A DNA stretch of 64,000 nt. Source: Galeruca laticollis (lineage: Eukaryota > Arthropoda > Insecta > Coleoptera > Chrysomelidae). Numbering within the stretch: position 1 is the stretch's first letter; the number at the start of each line of letters is the position of its first letter. Below the pieces are notes generated by a model. It searched no databases. It saw nothing but the letters and a program-made list of their open reading frames with translations, and was not told the origin of the DNA. The position numbers were made by a program, and so were the translations under genes. The DNA is taken from positions 143,140,305 to 143,204,304 of the forward strand of contig OY998176.1 in the NCBI GenBank assembly GCA_963921935.1, written 5' to 3'. Of the stretch, positions 44,032 through 55,129 are shown piece by piece.

Positions 44032-45993
44032 TGGATTACTGATACGACAAAGCATTTAATAATTTTACAGAATGAAATAACAAAAATAACTAAACATTTA
44101 CAAGCGATTTTACCGCAACAAATTTTAGACCAGCTTATATCAAGAGAAACTTCAAAAATTGAAACAATCTTTCTGGAAATTAGACAGAAAAATATAAAAA
44201 AAATTGAACTTTTAAATAAGAAAACCAAAAACACATCAAAAGACACTTCTGACTGGATTGAGAACCTGACTGACACTGTAATTCCTGATTATGTGTCGGA
44301 GATTCTTAGTCTGGGGCCAAACTTTGCTCTGCCATATGAAAAAGCAGAAGACTTGCCTATTTCTGATATTATTACTAATATTGAGGTCGCAATAACAAAC
44401 CTGCCCTCAAATCGTAAAGATAATCTGAGATCTAAATGTTGTAATTTATTGACCAACCACAAAACCAAGTCCAATAAAAATAAAATAAGGGATAAACAAC
44501 AACAAAAGTTAATCATTAAAGCGAAAAAACTAGGTCATTCCTAAAAGCAAATGAGCATTTAAAAATTCTAAAACCTGATAAGTCTAATAAAACAGTAATT
44601 ATGTCCAACATGGAATATGACAATAAAATGAACGATATATTACAGAATGGTGATACATATAAAGAACTAAAAAACGATCCTACTAACGTGTACCAAAAAA
44701 AACATAACGACTTAATATCTCACTGGGAAAATAACATGTATATATCACCGAATACTGCAAAAAAACTTAAAATATTAAACTCTCAACCACCAAGAATTTA
44801 TGGATTACCAAAATTACACAAAAGACCCTTAGACCCATTGTGTCGTGTATCCAATCACCTTTTGAAAATCTGTCTAAGTTCCTGAAAAATATATTACAAA
44901 ATGTTGTAGGCCAGAACAAATATTACATCAAAGATTCTTTCGACTTTAAAAATAAAATTAATAATATAGTATTACCAAATAATCACACACTTATATCATT
45001 AGATGTAATATCATTATATACAAACATACCCTTTGACTTAGCCAGAAATGTAATAATAAAAGAATGGGATAAAATTGAATCACATACTGACATACCTCTT
45101 AATGAATTTTTGGAAGCGGTGAACCTTACATTAAACTCTACATATTTTGTATATGGAGAGAGGTTTTTCAAACAAACAGATGGTTGTGCAATGGGAGCAT
45201 CTATCTCAAGCGCAATTGCACAACTGGTTATGGAAGATCTGGAAGAATCCATAATTGGAAACTTGGAGTACCAAGTTCCTTTTTTCTTCAGGTACGTTGA
45301 TGATTGTATAGCACTAGTACCAGTAAACAAAGTAGAAAATGTTCTTGACAATTTCAATAGCTTCCACAACAAATTGCAATTTACTGTTGAGAGAGAACAA
45401 CAAAATAAAATAAATTTTTTAGACTTAACTCTTCACCACATTAACAACACGATTAAAACTGAATGGTACACAAAAGATACTTGGTCGTCTAGATACGTGA
45501 ATTTTAATTCTCAACACCCGATGTATCAAAAAAAATCAGTTGTCATAGGACTCGCAGATCGAGCCATAAAACTTTCTGATTACGAATACCGAGAGAACGC
45601 CATAAAAAAAGCTAAAGAAGCTCTCTGTCTAAATGATTACCCCAGTAAACTAATTAATACAATATTTAAAAACCGTATATACCTCTTTTACAATCAAACT
45701 CAACATAAAAATATTTCACACAATTTACCCCAAAAAAATATCTCTCTTTACCATACGTTTCGGGACTTTCAGAAAAAATTGGAAGCATTTTCAAAGATCA
45801 CAACATAACAGTGTCTCACAAGGGACATAATCTTTTAAAATCAAATTTTAGTAAACTAAAATCAAAAATTCCCAAAGAAAAAAAAAGCAATGTCATCTAT
45901 GAGATCCCTTGCAAAGACTGTAAAGGTGTATATATTGGACAGACAAGTCAATATCTTAAAAACCGCCTAAATGGCCACAAGTCAAGAAGTCTA
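43825..45993 (+). pseudogene. Penelope-like reverse transcriptase plus GIY-YIG, right arm
   Basis: Starts MQLKLYSKLCLKQCKQKN at 43825; TGA near 43909 and slips near 44541 and 44835 break it. The RT core is open from 44840 to 45808, with FFRYVDDCIALV at about 45284-45319. A slip at 45808 (as in the left arm) precedes the GIY-YIG part 45811-45993 (KDCKGVYIGQTSQYLKNRL). Protein differences from the left copy are only a handful. The N-terminal region to about 44290 is the fuller of the two copies. Confidence 0.85.
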
Positions 45994-46513
45994 TGAAATG
46001 ATAGAAATCCAAAAAAACCCATATTCTATCAATGCTAAATCTGACACAAATAATTTATCAAAAATTTATGTTAATTTAATCAAATCGATGTCTTTTCCGG
46101 TGCATTGTATATAAATGAAATGACATCCTGTAATATTTCTAAATCCTTATACCATAATAACATCGGTTAAAAAAAATTTTTTCAAAGACAAAAATTGATG
46201 TGTATTAAAAACCTTGTTCCATCACAATTACTGAATACAATACAAAAAAAAAGAACTAGTTCTATTTACTAACAATAAAAATTTTTGTTCCTTTTAAGAA
46301 GTAATTATTGTCATAATATAATGTAGTGTACTGGCAGTTGTATGTGGGTTTTATATTGATACTAAGTGTTTTTAATAAAAATGATTGTTTTCGTGTATTT
46401 TAACATATTTTAACATGCGCTCGCCAAGCTCTTGTTTTATGGTAAGTTATTTTCAAGATAGACATATGTAGTGTATAAATTGTTAATTTTTTGTCATCTA
46501 TTTGTAGAATTAT

Positions 46514-46550
46514 GTTCTGATGAAGGACACGATATGTCCGAAACGTAAAC
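46514..46550 (+). ncRNA. Hammerhead ribozyme candidate with full consensus core
   Basis: GTT 46514-46516 (stem I), CTGATGA 46517-46523, stem II GGACA with TGTCC (46525-46529 and 46535-46539) around a 5-nt loop, GAAA 46540-46543, CGTA 46544-46547 with GUA as the NUH cleavage site, and AAC closing stem I. Both conserved cores are exact. It lies about 550 bases past the Penelope frame, where hammerheads occur in Penelope-like elements. The nearly absent stem III suggests action as a dimer. It is present only on the right side, outside the palindrome. Confidence 0.7.
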
Positions 46551-46690
46551 AAAAACAAAAATGTTAATTAAAGCCAAAAAAACCATTTGATTTGTTTAAC
46601 TAGGAACCTACAATCCCAAGAAAATTTTTTTCCAAGAAATATATATTGTAATAAGGTTCAAGAAAACAAAAACTAAATATATATATATAT

Positions 46691-47034
46691 AATAAGTAAC
46701 GAATAGATTAATGGGTGAGGCGCGCAAATAGAAGAAGGGGCTACTGAAAAAAAGTGGTAACCGCAGACATGCATGTTTCTGGCTCATTAGCCGTCATCGG
46801 TACGGTACAACCAAGAAAAGATGTGAAACATGGGAGCAAAGTTGGTGAATGAAACATGAGAAAATATAACAGAATTCAGCAGGATAGTCAAACACAACAT
46901 TTACGTCAGTAATATTAGAAGATCTCGAATTTTCGAGACAACAACCAACATAGACACGGAGGTGCATATAACACTCCCGTCTGAAACTTCCGACCCAGAT
47001 CAATGAAATAACATTAATCTATTCGTTACTTATT
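46691..47034. mobile_element. 344-bp MITE with perfect 23-bp TIRs
   Basis: The ends AATAAGTAACGAATAGATTA (plus ATG) at 46691-46713 and 47012-47034 are exact inverted repeats. No coding frame is credible. It lies between the Penelope tail and a TA tract, inside piggyBac. The target duplication is not clear because of flanking TA sequence. Confidence 0.75.
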
Positions 47035-47069
47035 GTTTATATGTCACGCACTATTCGTACATCTTGTTG

Positions 47070-47114
<45 letters not shown>
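47070..47114. repeat. (TA)n microsatellite
   Basis: About 45 bases of TA, inside the right part of the piggyBac element. Confidence 0.9.
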
Positions 47115-47117
<3 letters not shown>

Positions 47118-47444
47118 GTTTTTGCTAGTTCTATTTTTTCTACTTTGTGAACTTTTTTTTATTACTTCGACAGGACATATGGCATTTTAACATAAAAAAT
47201 TTGGAAAAAAAAACAAAAATATACGACGATGCCATGAAATGTGTTCTTTGCATTTTTTTGTGCATTTTTAATTTAGTTAGAACTTAAAATTTTGTGTCGG
47301 GGTTGTCTTGATATTCTAATAAACGACAAATGTTCTTAAATTAACGTATTTTTTTTAATATTAGAATAAAAAATTTGAAGGAATCTGAGAGACCCACTGC
47401 AACTACTAGCGTCTAACTAAGAGGTGCGACTACCGTAAGGTTAA

Positions 47445-48052
47445 TAATCGTAGTAAATTCAGTACTTGGTCTGATATCGTTGCTAAATTAAAAGAAGATT
47501 TTCTTTCTTACAGTTATGAAACAGACTTAGAGTTAGAGATTTTAAATCGAACGTGGGTGAGAATGAGCCCTTTACTATTTATATTTCTTCTATGATAGAT
47601 CTTTTTAATCGTTTAACGAATGTTGTAGATGAAAAATCTCGTGTTGCAAAGATTCGTAGAAATCTTTTACATTTTTTTGTTTCTGTTTTGGCATTACATA
47701 GTCCCAATACTGTTGATGAACTTACCGAGCTTTGTAAAAGAGTTGAAGAATCCAGAGTTTGGTTTGATCGTTATCGACCACCTGATTTGGCTTGTCTTTG
47801 TATTTCATCAAATTCTTTTTCTAAAAGAAAAAGTTCCGTTAATGTTTCCGTTTTATCTTCTACTTTATGTTGTAATTGTGGTAGAACTGGTCATATTTTT
47901 ACGAAATGTCGTTCTCCTAAGTCTATTTTTTGTTATGGTTGTGGTGCTAGAAACACTACAAAACCAAATTGTAGTTCTTGCAATCCAAGAAACGAGGTTC
48001 GGACTGGTCCTGTAAATCTGACGACAGTCGAGCACAAACCACTTCGGAAGTA
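47445..48052 (+). pseudogene. gag, 3' piece, of the third LTR element
   Basis: Continues from the TTAA with NNRSKFSTWSDIVAKLKEDF. After a slip near 47553 it reads GENEPFTIYISSMIDLFNRL, the C-terminal capsid region. A CCHC knuckle follows (CCNCGRTGHIFTKC, about 47868-47910), then a second cysteine cluster (CYGCGARNTTKPNC). It ends at 48052. Joined with 35149-35240 it makes one gag interrupted by piggyBac. Confidence 0.8.
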
Positions 48053-48449
48053 AAGTCAGGAAGCTCAAAACGCAAATCAAGCAAATCGTCAACAAGTCAA
48101 AATTAACTTCAAATTTTTCTCCTTCGGCTACTGAATGGCAAGCTTATCTTAGTTTTGTCAGAGATTTCTTATCGTTCTAACGTTATCGTTCTGTAAATCT
48201 TGACAAATAATGATCTTTTTGTACCGTTTCACTTGTCAATCCTGTGCCGGATGTTGAATTATTTAATTATGTTTGTAGTATTGAGTTAGATGTGCCTGTT
48301 TTCTCTGTGTTACCTATGTTACCCACTCCTGTGGATCATTCTTTGTCTGAAAATATTGTCAATTCTGTTACTACCGATATTTGTCATTTGCTTATTAAGG
48401 AACCAAATAATAATCGTCCTTATATGATTATCAAGGTTTTAAATACTGA

Positions 48450-51007
48450 TTTGTTGCAATGATTGATACCGGCAGCAATTCTACTATTCTTGGAAACCCA
48501 GGGTGTTCGCTTATTAATTGTCTTCATAGACCGATTTAATATGATGCTTCAATAAGTATAGCTATTGCTGATGGTGCACCACAGCAATTTATTGGGTTTA
48601 TTACCGTTCCTGTTACTGTAAATAATGTCATAAGAACAATTCTGACTATTTCTTCGATTAATCATCCTCTTATTTTGGGCATGGATTTTTTGAGTCTATT
48701 TAAAATAGACATTGATTTTCATGATTTATCTGACTCTCTTTTGTCTTCTACTTTTGTTGTAAACATACTTCAGTCAGTTTGTTTTGTTTTCTACAGTTGC
48801 TCATTCGGACCGAATTGGTCGAACTAATTTTGTTGAACATGTTATCGACACTGGCGATGCAAATCCAATTGCGCAACATCAATATCTTTTGTCTCCGGTC
48901 ATGCAAAAACTTCTTACTCCTCTACCTCTACCTTTGAGCTTCATATGGAAACTCTCAATAAATTGTATCTTCTACTAAATGCAGCCAATCTTACTGTCAA
49001 TCATGAAAAATGTGAATTTTGTCGTTAGGTTTTGTTGTTGACAAAAATGGTCTTCGCACAGATGACGACAAAATCTCTGCAATTTTAAATTATCCAGCTC
49101 CAAAAATGCTACTGAGATAAAACGTCTCATAGGTCTTATTGGTTGGTATCGTCGATTTATTAAAAAAATTTCTATTATTTGTTCTTCAATCACTGATATT
49201 CTTCATGGCAGAAAGAAAGGCCAATCCATTTTTTGGACTCCGGAGGCTCAAAATGCTTTTACTGAAGTTTAGAAACGTCTTACTTCTAGTCCTATTCTTG
49301 CAAGCCCTGATTTTTCTAAACCTTTTATCATTCAAACTGAATCTAGTGATACTGGTCTTAGTGCAATCCTGTATCCGAAATACGACGGTCTCGAACACCT
49401 TATTGCTTATGCAAGTAGTACTTTGAATAAAACTGAGAGAAAGTACAGTACAAGAAAGAAATAACTTTTAGGAGTTATTTTTGGTGTTGAAAAATTCCGT
49501 GGCTATGTTGGAGACACTCATTTTACTCTCGAGACAGATCATTTATCTTCACAGTATCATTCTAAACTTTCGCTTAGCACGTCTTTCTCTTGGGCTTTCC
49601 CAGTTTGATTTTGAAATCAAACACAGAAAAGGAACCACATGGTGGTCAGTGATGCTTTATCTCGTTCTTTATCTGAAATTTCTGTTATTGACGTAAGTTT
49701 CTTTAAACCAGATGCTTGGTATACTTCTATGATTGAGAAAGTTTCGAATAATCCCGATTTATATCCCATATTTAAGGTTGACAATAATGTTTTGTATAAA
49801 CATATGTTTTCGTCGAATCCAATATCTAGTAATCTATCTAATTGGAAAATTGTTGTTCCTACCGCCAACCGAATTGACATATTAAGGTTATTTCATGACA
49901 ATGAATTAAGTGCTCATTTAGGCATACCTAAAGCTATTTCTCGTATCTCTGAAATTTATTATTGACCAAAACTTCTGTATCACGCTACGTTATTAAATGT
50001 TCTGGTTGTAGTTCTTGTAAAACCCAAAATCTACCTAAAGCTGGTGTTATGGGTCAATACAAAGATATTAATTTTCCTTGGCAATGGGTTTCTGCTGATC
50101 TTATAGGTCCATATCCAAAGTCAAAATCTGGTAACAGATTTGATTTATTGATTACCAATTGGTTTACAAAATTATGTCTTGTTCATCCAATGCCACACGC
50201 AACTGCTAAGGGCATTGTGAAGTTTATAGAAAATCGAGTTTTTCTTCTTTTTGGTGTTCCAAAATTTTTTTCTGTTGATTATGGTACTGTTTTCACTTCT
50301 TCTCTTTTTAAGAATCTAATGTCACAGTACAAAGTTTTTTTATAACGCTCGTTATCATCAGCAAGCAAATCACACAGAACGAACAAATAAGACAATTTTT
50401 ACAGCTCTAAGGTGTTATATTCATGAAAATTCGTCTCATAATAACTGGGACAATTCGTTACATAAGGTTGCACAAGCAATTAGAACCGCGAAACATGACG
50501 TTACGGGTTATTCCTTAGCTTTTCTAAATTTTGCTTGAAACGTTCCGCTAAGTGGAGATTTTTACGGTGCAATTTCTGAAAACGCCAATAACATTATTAA
50601 CACTGGTGAAAAATTACAATTAATTAACCATGTTCAAACACTTCCTAAACTTTTTGTTGAGGTTCGTTCGAAGAAATACATATCAGCAAAATGCAAAACA
50701 TTACAATTTACGAAAGAGATATTTGCAATTTCATGTTGGTGACAGGTTATGGAAAAAGAATTATGTTCTTTCATCAAAATCTAACAATTTTGCAGCTAAA
50801 TTTGCTCCTAAGTACATAACTTGTATTGTCAACAAAGTGTATAATTTAAAAGACCTTTCCGGTAATGATTTAGGTAACTGGCATGTTACAGATTTAAAAA
50901 ATCAATTCATTGACGTATATGAAAATCTTTCTAATGATGAGTTTTTTTATCAACATTCTGGGCATAATTATAATTTACGAATCAGATCTGATAGTGATTC
51001 TGATTAG
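48450..51007 (+). pseudogene. pol remnant of the third LTR element
   Basis: Protease: AMIDTGSNSTILG (about 48455-48495) and LILGMDFLSLF. Reverse transcriptase begins HVIDTGDANPIAQHQYLL (48838-48892), then jumps near 48940 to METLNKLYLLLNAANLTVNHEKC. The palm with the YxDD site is therefore deleted. RT and RNase H tails follow (LIGWYRRFIKKI; FRGYVGDTHFTLETDH), then VVSDALSRSL. Integrase has CSGCSSCKTQN, WVSADLIGPYP (Asp) and FFSVDYGTVF (Asp). The last frame, 50630-51007, ends with repeated HNYNLR words. More than ten stops and frameshifts. The text is unusually T-rich. Confidence 0.8.
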
Positions 51008-52422
51008 TTTGGTAATTTATCCCGTATTTCTATATAATTTTTTTTTGGATTAAAATTTCTTGATTATTCTTTTTATCTTAATTTTGATTTAATACCAAAA
51101 TATATCTTAAGTATTTTGTACCTTTTGTTGTCAACAGTTGTGTTAGGTCACAAATACTTTTGTCTCTTTATCTAGTAGAATTTGCTTTTCTACTATCTTT
51201 TGTGTTTATCTTTACCGTTGTGCAAAAACACTAATAACTTCACAATATAATACAGTCAATTTCACTAATAACTTCATTTTTCGTATGCCTTATGTTCTCT
51301 CTTGAAGTTGTATCTAGAGTACATTATTTTGGATCCTCGCTATTATGTTGTGTATAATACAATTGATCGTATCTCTTTTTTGTTTTTGGGGTTTTAAAAC
51401 GCCAAACCGTGAATGTTTCAAATTTTCTGAGATTTTCTTGCGTTATGTACCTTTAGAAATCAATTTAGTTTGGAACAACCTTTATACTGAAATATTTTCT
51501 GGAATTTCTTTCTTTACGCAAGATTTGAATTCAGATAATTTTGAGTAACCCCTTATCTCTTTTGTTGTGTGTACTGAGAAATTATATTTTTGCTTGGTAG
51601 CGTTTTCGTTTTCAGTATACGCTTGATTTTTATCGTCCCTGTATGTTGATACGAGTAAAATACGTTCTTTTTGTTACATGACAATTTATGGATTATTTTG
51701 CTGTACTGATACATACGGATAGTATTTTTTGCGGCATACTATTGTTTTCTCTTTCCGTTGTTGACAAAACTATTTTTTTAGGCAACTTTTTATGTGGTTT
51801 GAAACACCACAGTTTATAATTTCGTTTCTTTCACAGCGAAAGTGTTTCCGATTTATAATATTAAGTTCTATATAACTTCCTATTTTGTTTTTTTTTGAAT
51901 ATCCGTGTGGGTTATCGCTAAACTTTTAGCAGTTGGTTCTGTCTTGGTGAGTTTTTTCTCTCCAAAATTTCCGAGTAGGAAAGGGGGGAAAGGACATGCC
52001 TTACTGTATTTTATTTTTATTTTTTCTTTATATTATGTATTGCATTTCACAAACACACACACACATTTTTTAGTCACGTTAAACATTTTTGTTCTTACAA
52101 GATTTCTATCTTAACCACCCTATATCACATTCAGTGATTATTTTTTGTAGATGAGGAATATACTTATTCTCTTGTCATATCGTTGAGATGTTAGCATATC
52201 ATATTTTATTAGAGGTTACCCCTCTAGTTTTTTTGGGCGTTTAGCGTCTCATATTTACCGCTCCGATATAATTTTTTGGTTATTTTAGAATCTCAGTACG
52301 GTACCAATAACTGATATCGTTTAACTTTTGATAAATTTTTAAGCTATTGCATTAGCTTCTATCGCGGGCCTTGAGCATGGAGACCGAATCCAGAAATTCC
52401 GTAACGAAAATAACCTGACACG
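51008..52422 (+). other. Non-coding 3' region of the third LTR element
   Basis: T-rich sequence between the pol end and the minisatellite. Small frames at 51345-51548 and 51905-52114 show no envelope or other motif. It may be a long untranslated region or a decayed third gene. Confidence 0.4.
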
Positions 52423-53393
52423 ATACGAGGACTGTCCAGTAAATTTTAATACACATATGCTTATACGAGGACTGTCCAATAAATTTTGATTTTTTTATGA
52501 TGATTCGAGGACTGTCCAATAAATTTTAATACTTTTATACTTATACGAGGACTGCCCAATAAATGTTGTTACTTTCATGACTATACGAAGAATGTCCTAT
52601 AAGTCTTGATTATTTTATGATGATACGCGGACTGTCCAATAAATTTTGATTCTTTTATACTTATACGAGGACTGTCCAATAAATTTTAATACTTTTATGA
52701 TTATTTTATGCAGATACGAGGACTGTCCAATAAGTTTTAATACCTATATACTTGTACGAGGACTGTCCAATAAGTTTTAATACCTATATACTTGTACGAG
52801 GACTGTCCAATAATTTTTGATTATTTTATGATGATACGAGGACTGTCAATAAATTTTAATTCTTTTATACTTATACGAGGACTGCTCAATAAATTTTTAT
52901 ACTTTTATGACTATACGAGGACTGTCCAATGAGTTTTGATTATTTTATGCTTATACGAGGATTGTCGAATACGTTTTGATAGTTTTATACTTATACGAGG
53001 ACTGCACAACAAATTTTGATACTTTTATGATTATACGAGTGCTGTCCAATAAGTTTTGATTATTTTAAGCTGATACGAGGACTGCTCAATAAATTTTAAT
53101 ACTGATATGATTAAACGAGGACGAGGATTCTTTTATATTTATACGAGGAGTCTCCAATAAATTTCGATTATTTCATACTTATACGAGGACTGCCCAATCA
53201 ATGTTTCTACTTTTATGATTATACGAGGACTGTCCAATAAATTTTGATTTCTTATACTTACACAAGGACTGCACAATACGTTTTGATTATTTTATGCTGA
53301 TACCAGGACTGTCCAATAAATTTTGATACTTGTATGATTATACGAGGACTGTCCAATAAGTTTTGATTATTTTATGCTGATACGAGGACTGTG
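52423..53393. repeat. 40-bp minisatellite, about 24 units
   Basis: Tandem units of about 40 bases starting ATACGAGGACTGTCCAATAA, followed by TTTTGAT or TTTTAAT and a variable TTTTAT tail. Tails tend to cycle as ATGATG, ATACTT, ATGACT/ATGATT, pointing to a three-unit higher-order period of about 120 bp. One unit near 53115 is shortened (ACGAGGACGAGGATT). It lies inside the LTR element between pol and the purine tract. Confidence 0.9.
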
Positions 53394-53898
53394 AAAGTGA
53401 AACTTCTAATGCTAAAAAAGGAGGTAATAAGAAAAAGAAATTGTGAACGTCAAAGTGTAAAACTCTATGGAATAGCTTTACCGCGGCAGTCTCCGAGTGC
53501 CACACGTCTATTTTTTCTAATAGGAATGAGCTCCTATTATAATTGCTTACTGCATTTTGTTTAGATTTTTTTTGAGCACAATTGCATTAAATTTGCAATT
53601 GTTATTATTACTAATAGGTATAAACACCTATTATATATTACCTTTTGTTTTCAAAATGAATTGAAGTCTTGAATTAGAAAGTAACAATTCTTGGACATTC
53701 ATTGAATATGTTCCTTTCATCTTCTTATTTCCTTCTTTATGTTCTTATCTTCTTTTCATTTCTTGTTTGGTTTCTTGAATCTGTAAGCACTACTACATTT
53801 TCTTCTTTCTAATCACCGCCCTTCTGCTGTTTTGACTACTTTTCTTTGTAGGCTGTTTAAGTTTACAAAAAAGTAAATCCTCGAATTTTTTTTTCTCC
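53394..53898. other. Sequence between minisatellite and purine tract
   Basis: No coding content. Pairs of TAATAGG and CCTATTA words (about 53519-53540, 53614-53632) form short inverted repeats. Confidence 0.4.
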
Positions 53899-53910
53899 GA
53901 GGAGAGGGGG
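53899..53910 (+). other. Polypurine tract of the third LTR element
   Basis: GAGGAGAGGGGG directly precedes the TG of the 3' LTR, as expected for plus-strand priming. It supports 53911 as the LTR start. Confidence 0.85.
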
Positions 53911-54508
53911 TGTAACATGTAATCGTGACAGGTTGCAATTTTCATTAGTTATTTAAGAGCGTTACTTATTCTTCAGCTACTCCCACCTCTAATTCAAAAT
54001 AATTTTATTTCAAATATTAAGAACGCGTCGAATGACCGTTTCTACATTCGAAAAAATATCTATTCAAACGACGCTTCGAGTCAAATTGCTCTCTTTATCA
54101 TCCTTCGCTAAGAAGCAAATTGATATTCAGTTTTGAAATAATATTTTGAGTGTGGTGTTACGCTTTCTTGCTGGTAAGTCTTTCTATTTCTTTTCAAACT
54201 GTAGTTGTGTGCTTACAAATCAATCGATTCCGATTGTTCTATTTGGTTAAAATATTTACAGTTTCCAGATTTTTCACCGTGATTATTTTTTTTAAAAAAA
54301 GCTAGGTGGCTTCCTAATTTATTTTATGAAGCAAATTTATAACAGATTCTTTTTTCTGATTTAAATTTGCATTTTATGATAAGAATGGATAAGAATGAAC
54401 AGATTTCTGTGGTTTTATTTTAAAAATTGTATCCAATATTTGTATGTATTGAAGTATAAACTCCTGATCTGTTCATTTTATTCTTCTATTCTTCCTTTTC
54501 AATTTTCA
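53911..54508 (+). repeat. 3' LTR of the third LTR element
   Basis: Matches 34283-35086 with one copy of the internal segment that is doubled there. Similarity fades at about 54508-54516, shortly before a host-like splice acceptor at 54541-54544. Confidence 0.75.
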
Positions 54509-54544
54509 ATTTTTTTTACTGTTTCTCCTGTTTTTTCCCTACAG

Positions 54545-54714
54545 CTCTGCAGCCCGTACCGTACCCGTATCCGTATCCATACGTGAAACCCGTAAGTAGA
54601 CCTCTACTAGGCCGTTTGTATCCAGAAGTGAACTCGCCAGAGTCCAGACCACCAACGGCTCAAGAGCCGGTCGATACCGCTGAGAGCTGTACGTCCCGAG
54701 TCTCTCCAAGATAA
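54545..54714 (+). CDS. Probable terminal coding exon of an unidentified host gene
   Basis: A pyrimidine-rich acceptor (TTTTTTCCCTACAG) leads into a stretch much richer in G+C than its surroundings. Read with two bases left over from a previous exon, it is open for 55 codons: LQPVPYPYPYPYVKPVSRP, then LLGRLYPEVN, then PTAQEPVDTAESCTSRVSPR and TAA at 54712. Pro-Tyr repeats of this kind occur in insect cuticular and other extracellular proteins, but no family is recognised. AATAAA lies 91 bases after the stop. A donor-like CCCGTAAGTAG inside the exon offers a shorter alternative. Upstream exons were not found; they may lie before 34283 or outside the window, which would place the 20-kb nested LTR element in an intron. 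Confidence 0.5.
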
Positions 54715-54804
54715 GTCCTTAACTTATTTTCGGTATATAAAAACATTTTTATTGGTATTGTATTTTTATTCGTATTGTATTGTGAATACATGGTTTTTGT
54801 GTTA

Positions 54805-54810
54805 AATAAA
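54805..54810 (+). promoter_or_regulatory. Polyadenylation signal after the terminal exon
   Basis: AATAAA followed by TGTCCCC-type sequence, 91 bases after the stop at 54712-54714. Confidence 0.5.
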
Positions 54811-55129
54811 TCCATTTGTCCCCAAAATTTTTGTTATCGATTCACCTTATCCCTGTTGAGGTAATAAAAAATAGTGTGGCGGATTTCACCACCTGAGCAG
54901 AGTCCAAAGGCCGGGTAAAGCTCATATAGTGACAATATTTCCGTGAAAATATTATATTATCTCATTTTATGTCTAACCCCACAGTATCAACCACTGAGCG
55001 AGGGTGAGAGCTGCCCTTAAAAATTTTAAATTAGAAGGAGATCAAGTGACACCTCGTTTTAAAGAATTACTAAATGATGATGAGGAAGAACTAAGCGAAC
55101 ATGATAATGAATCGGAGGGAGAAAATTGG

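Larger units (their letters stand above)
39667..46393. repeat. Giant nested palindrome of Penelope-like elements
   Basis: The left arm 39667-42773 is the reverse complement of 42802-46393, around a 28-bp loop (42774-42801). The arms stay nearly identical over about 3.1 kb. The right arm is longer because it holds a second hairpin (43498-44031) where the left arm has about 50 bp. Both arms carry a Penelope reverse transcriptase reading outward from the centre. Near the centre both carry a second, different GIY-YIG gene and a hammerhead-like motif. Inverted partial copies are known for Penelope retroelements; this size and nesting is unusual. Assembly error is possible and should be excluded with long reads. 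Confidence 0.85.
35241..47440 (+). mobile_element. piggyBac transposon swollen by nested insertions
   Basis: Flanked by TTAA (35237-35240 and 47441-47444), with inverted ends CCTTACAGTAGTCGCAC and, reversed, CCTTACGGTAGTCGCAC, then a less exact GGGTCTC stretch. The transposase (35563-37249) lies in the left part. Inside it are a Tc1/mariner-type element (37276-39590), the Penelope palindrome (39667-46393), a Penelope tail with a hammerhead, and a MITE (46691-47034). Without these it would be about 2.4 kb, a usual piggyBac size. Confidence 0.88.
34283..54508 (+). mobile_element. Third LTR retrotransposon, host of the nested insertions
   Basis: The LTRs begin TGTAACATG at 34283 and 53911 and share text to 35086 and 54508. 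Between them run gag (35149-35240, resuming at 47445), pol remnants (48450-51007), a 40-bp minisatellite (52423-53393) and a purine tract (53899-53910). A 12.2-kb piggyBac complex (35241-47440) interrupts gag. Without it the element is about 8 kb. Domain order is gypsy-like. No target duplication and no convincing primer site were found, so the exact LTR 3' ends are uncertain by tens of bases. Confidence 0.8.

Noticed and set aside
51345..52114. Envelope-like gene after pol of the third LTR element
   Set aside because: The short hydrophobic frames reflect T-rich sequence; no signal peptide, fusion or cysteine pattern was seen.
34283..54508. Target-site duplication for the third LTR element
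   Set aside because: The flanks of the two LTR ends do not match at 4-6 bp for any end position tried, so none is claimed.
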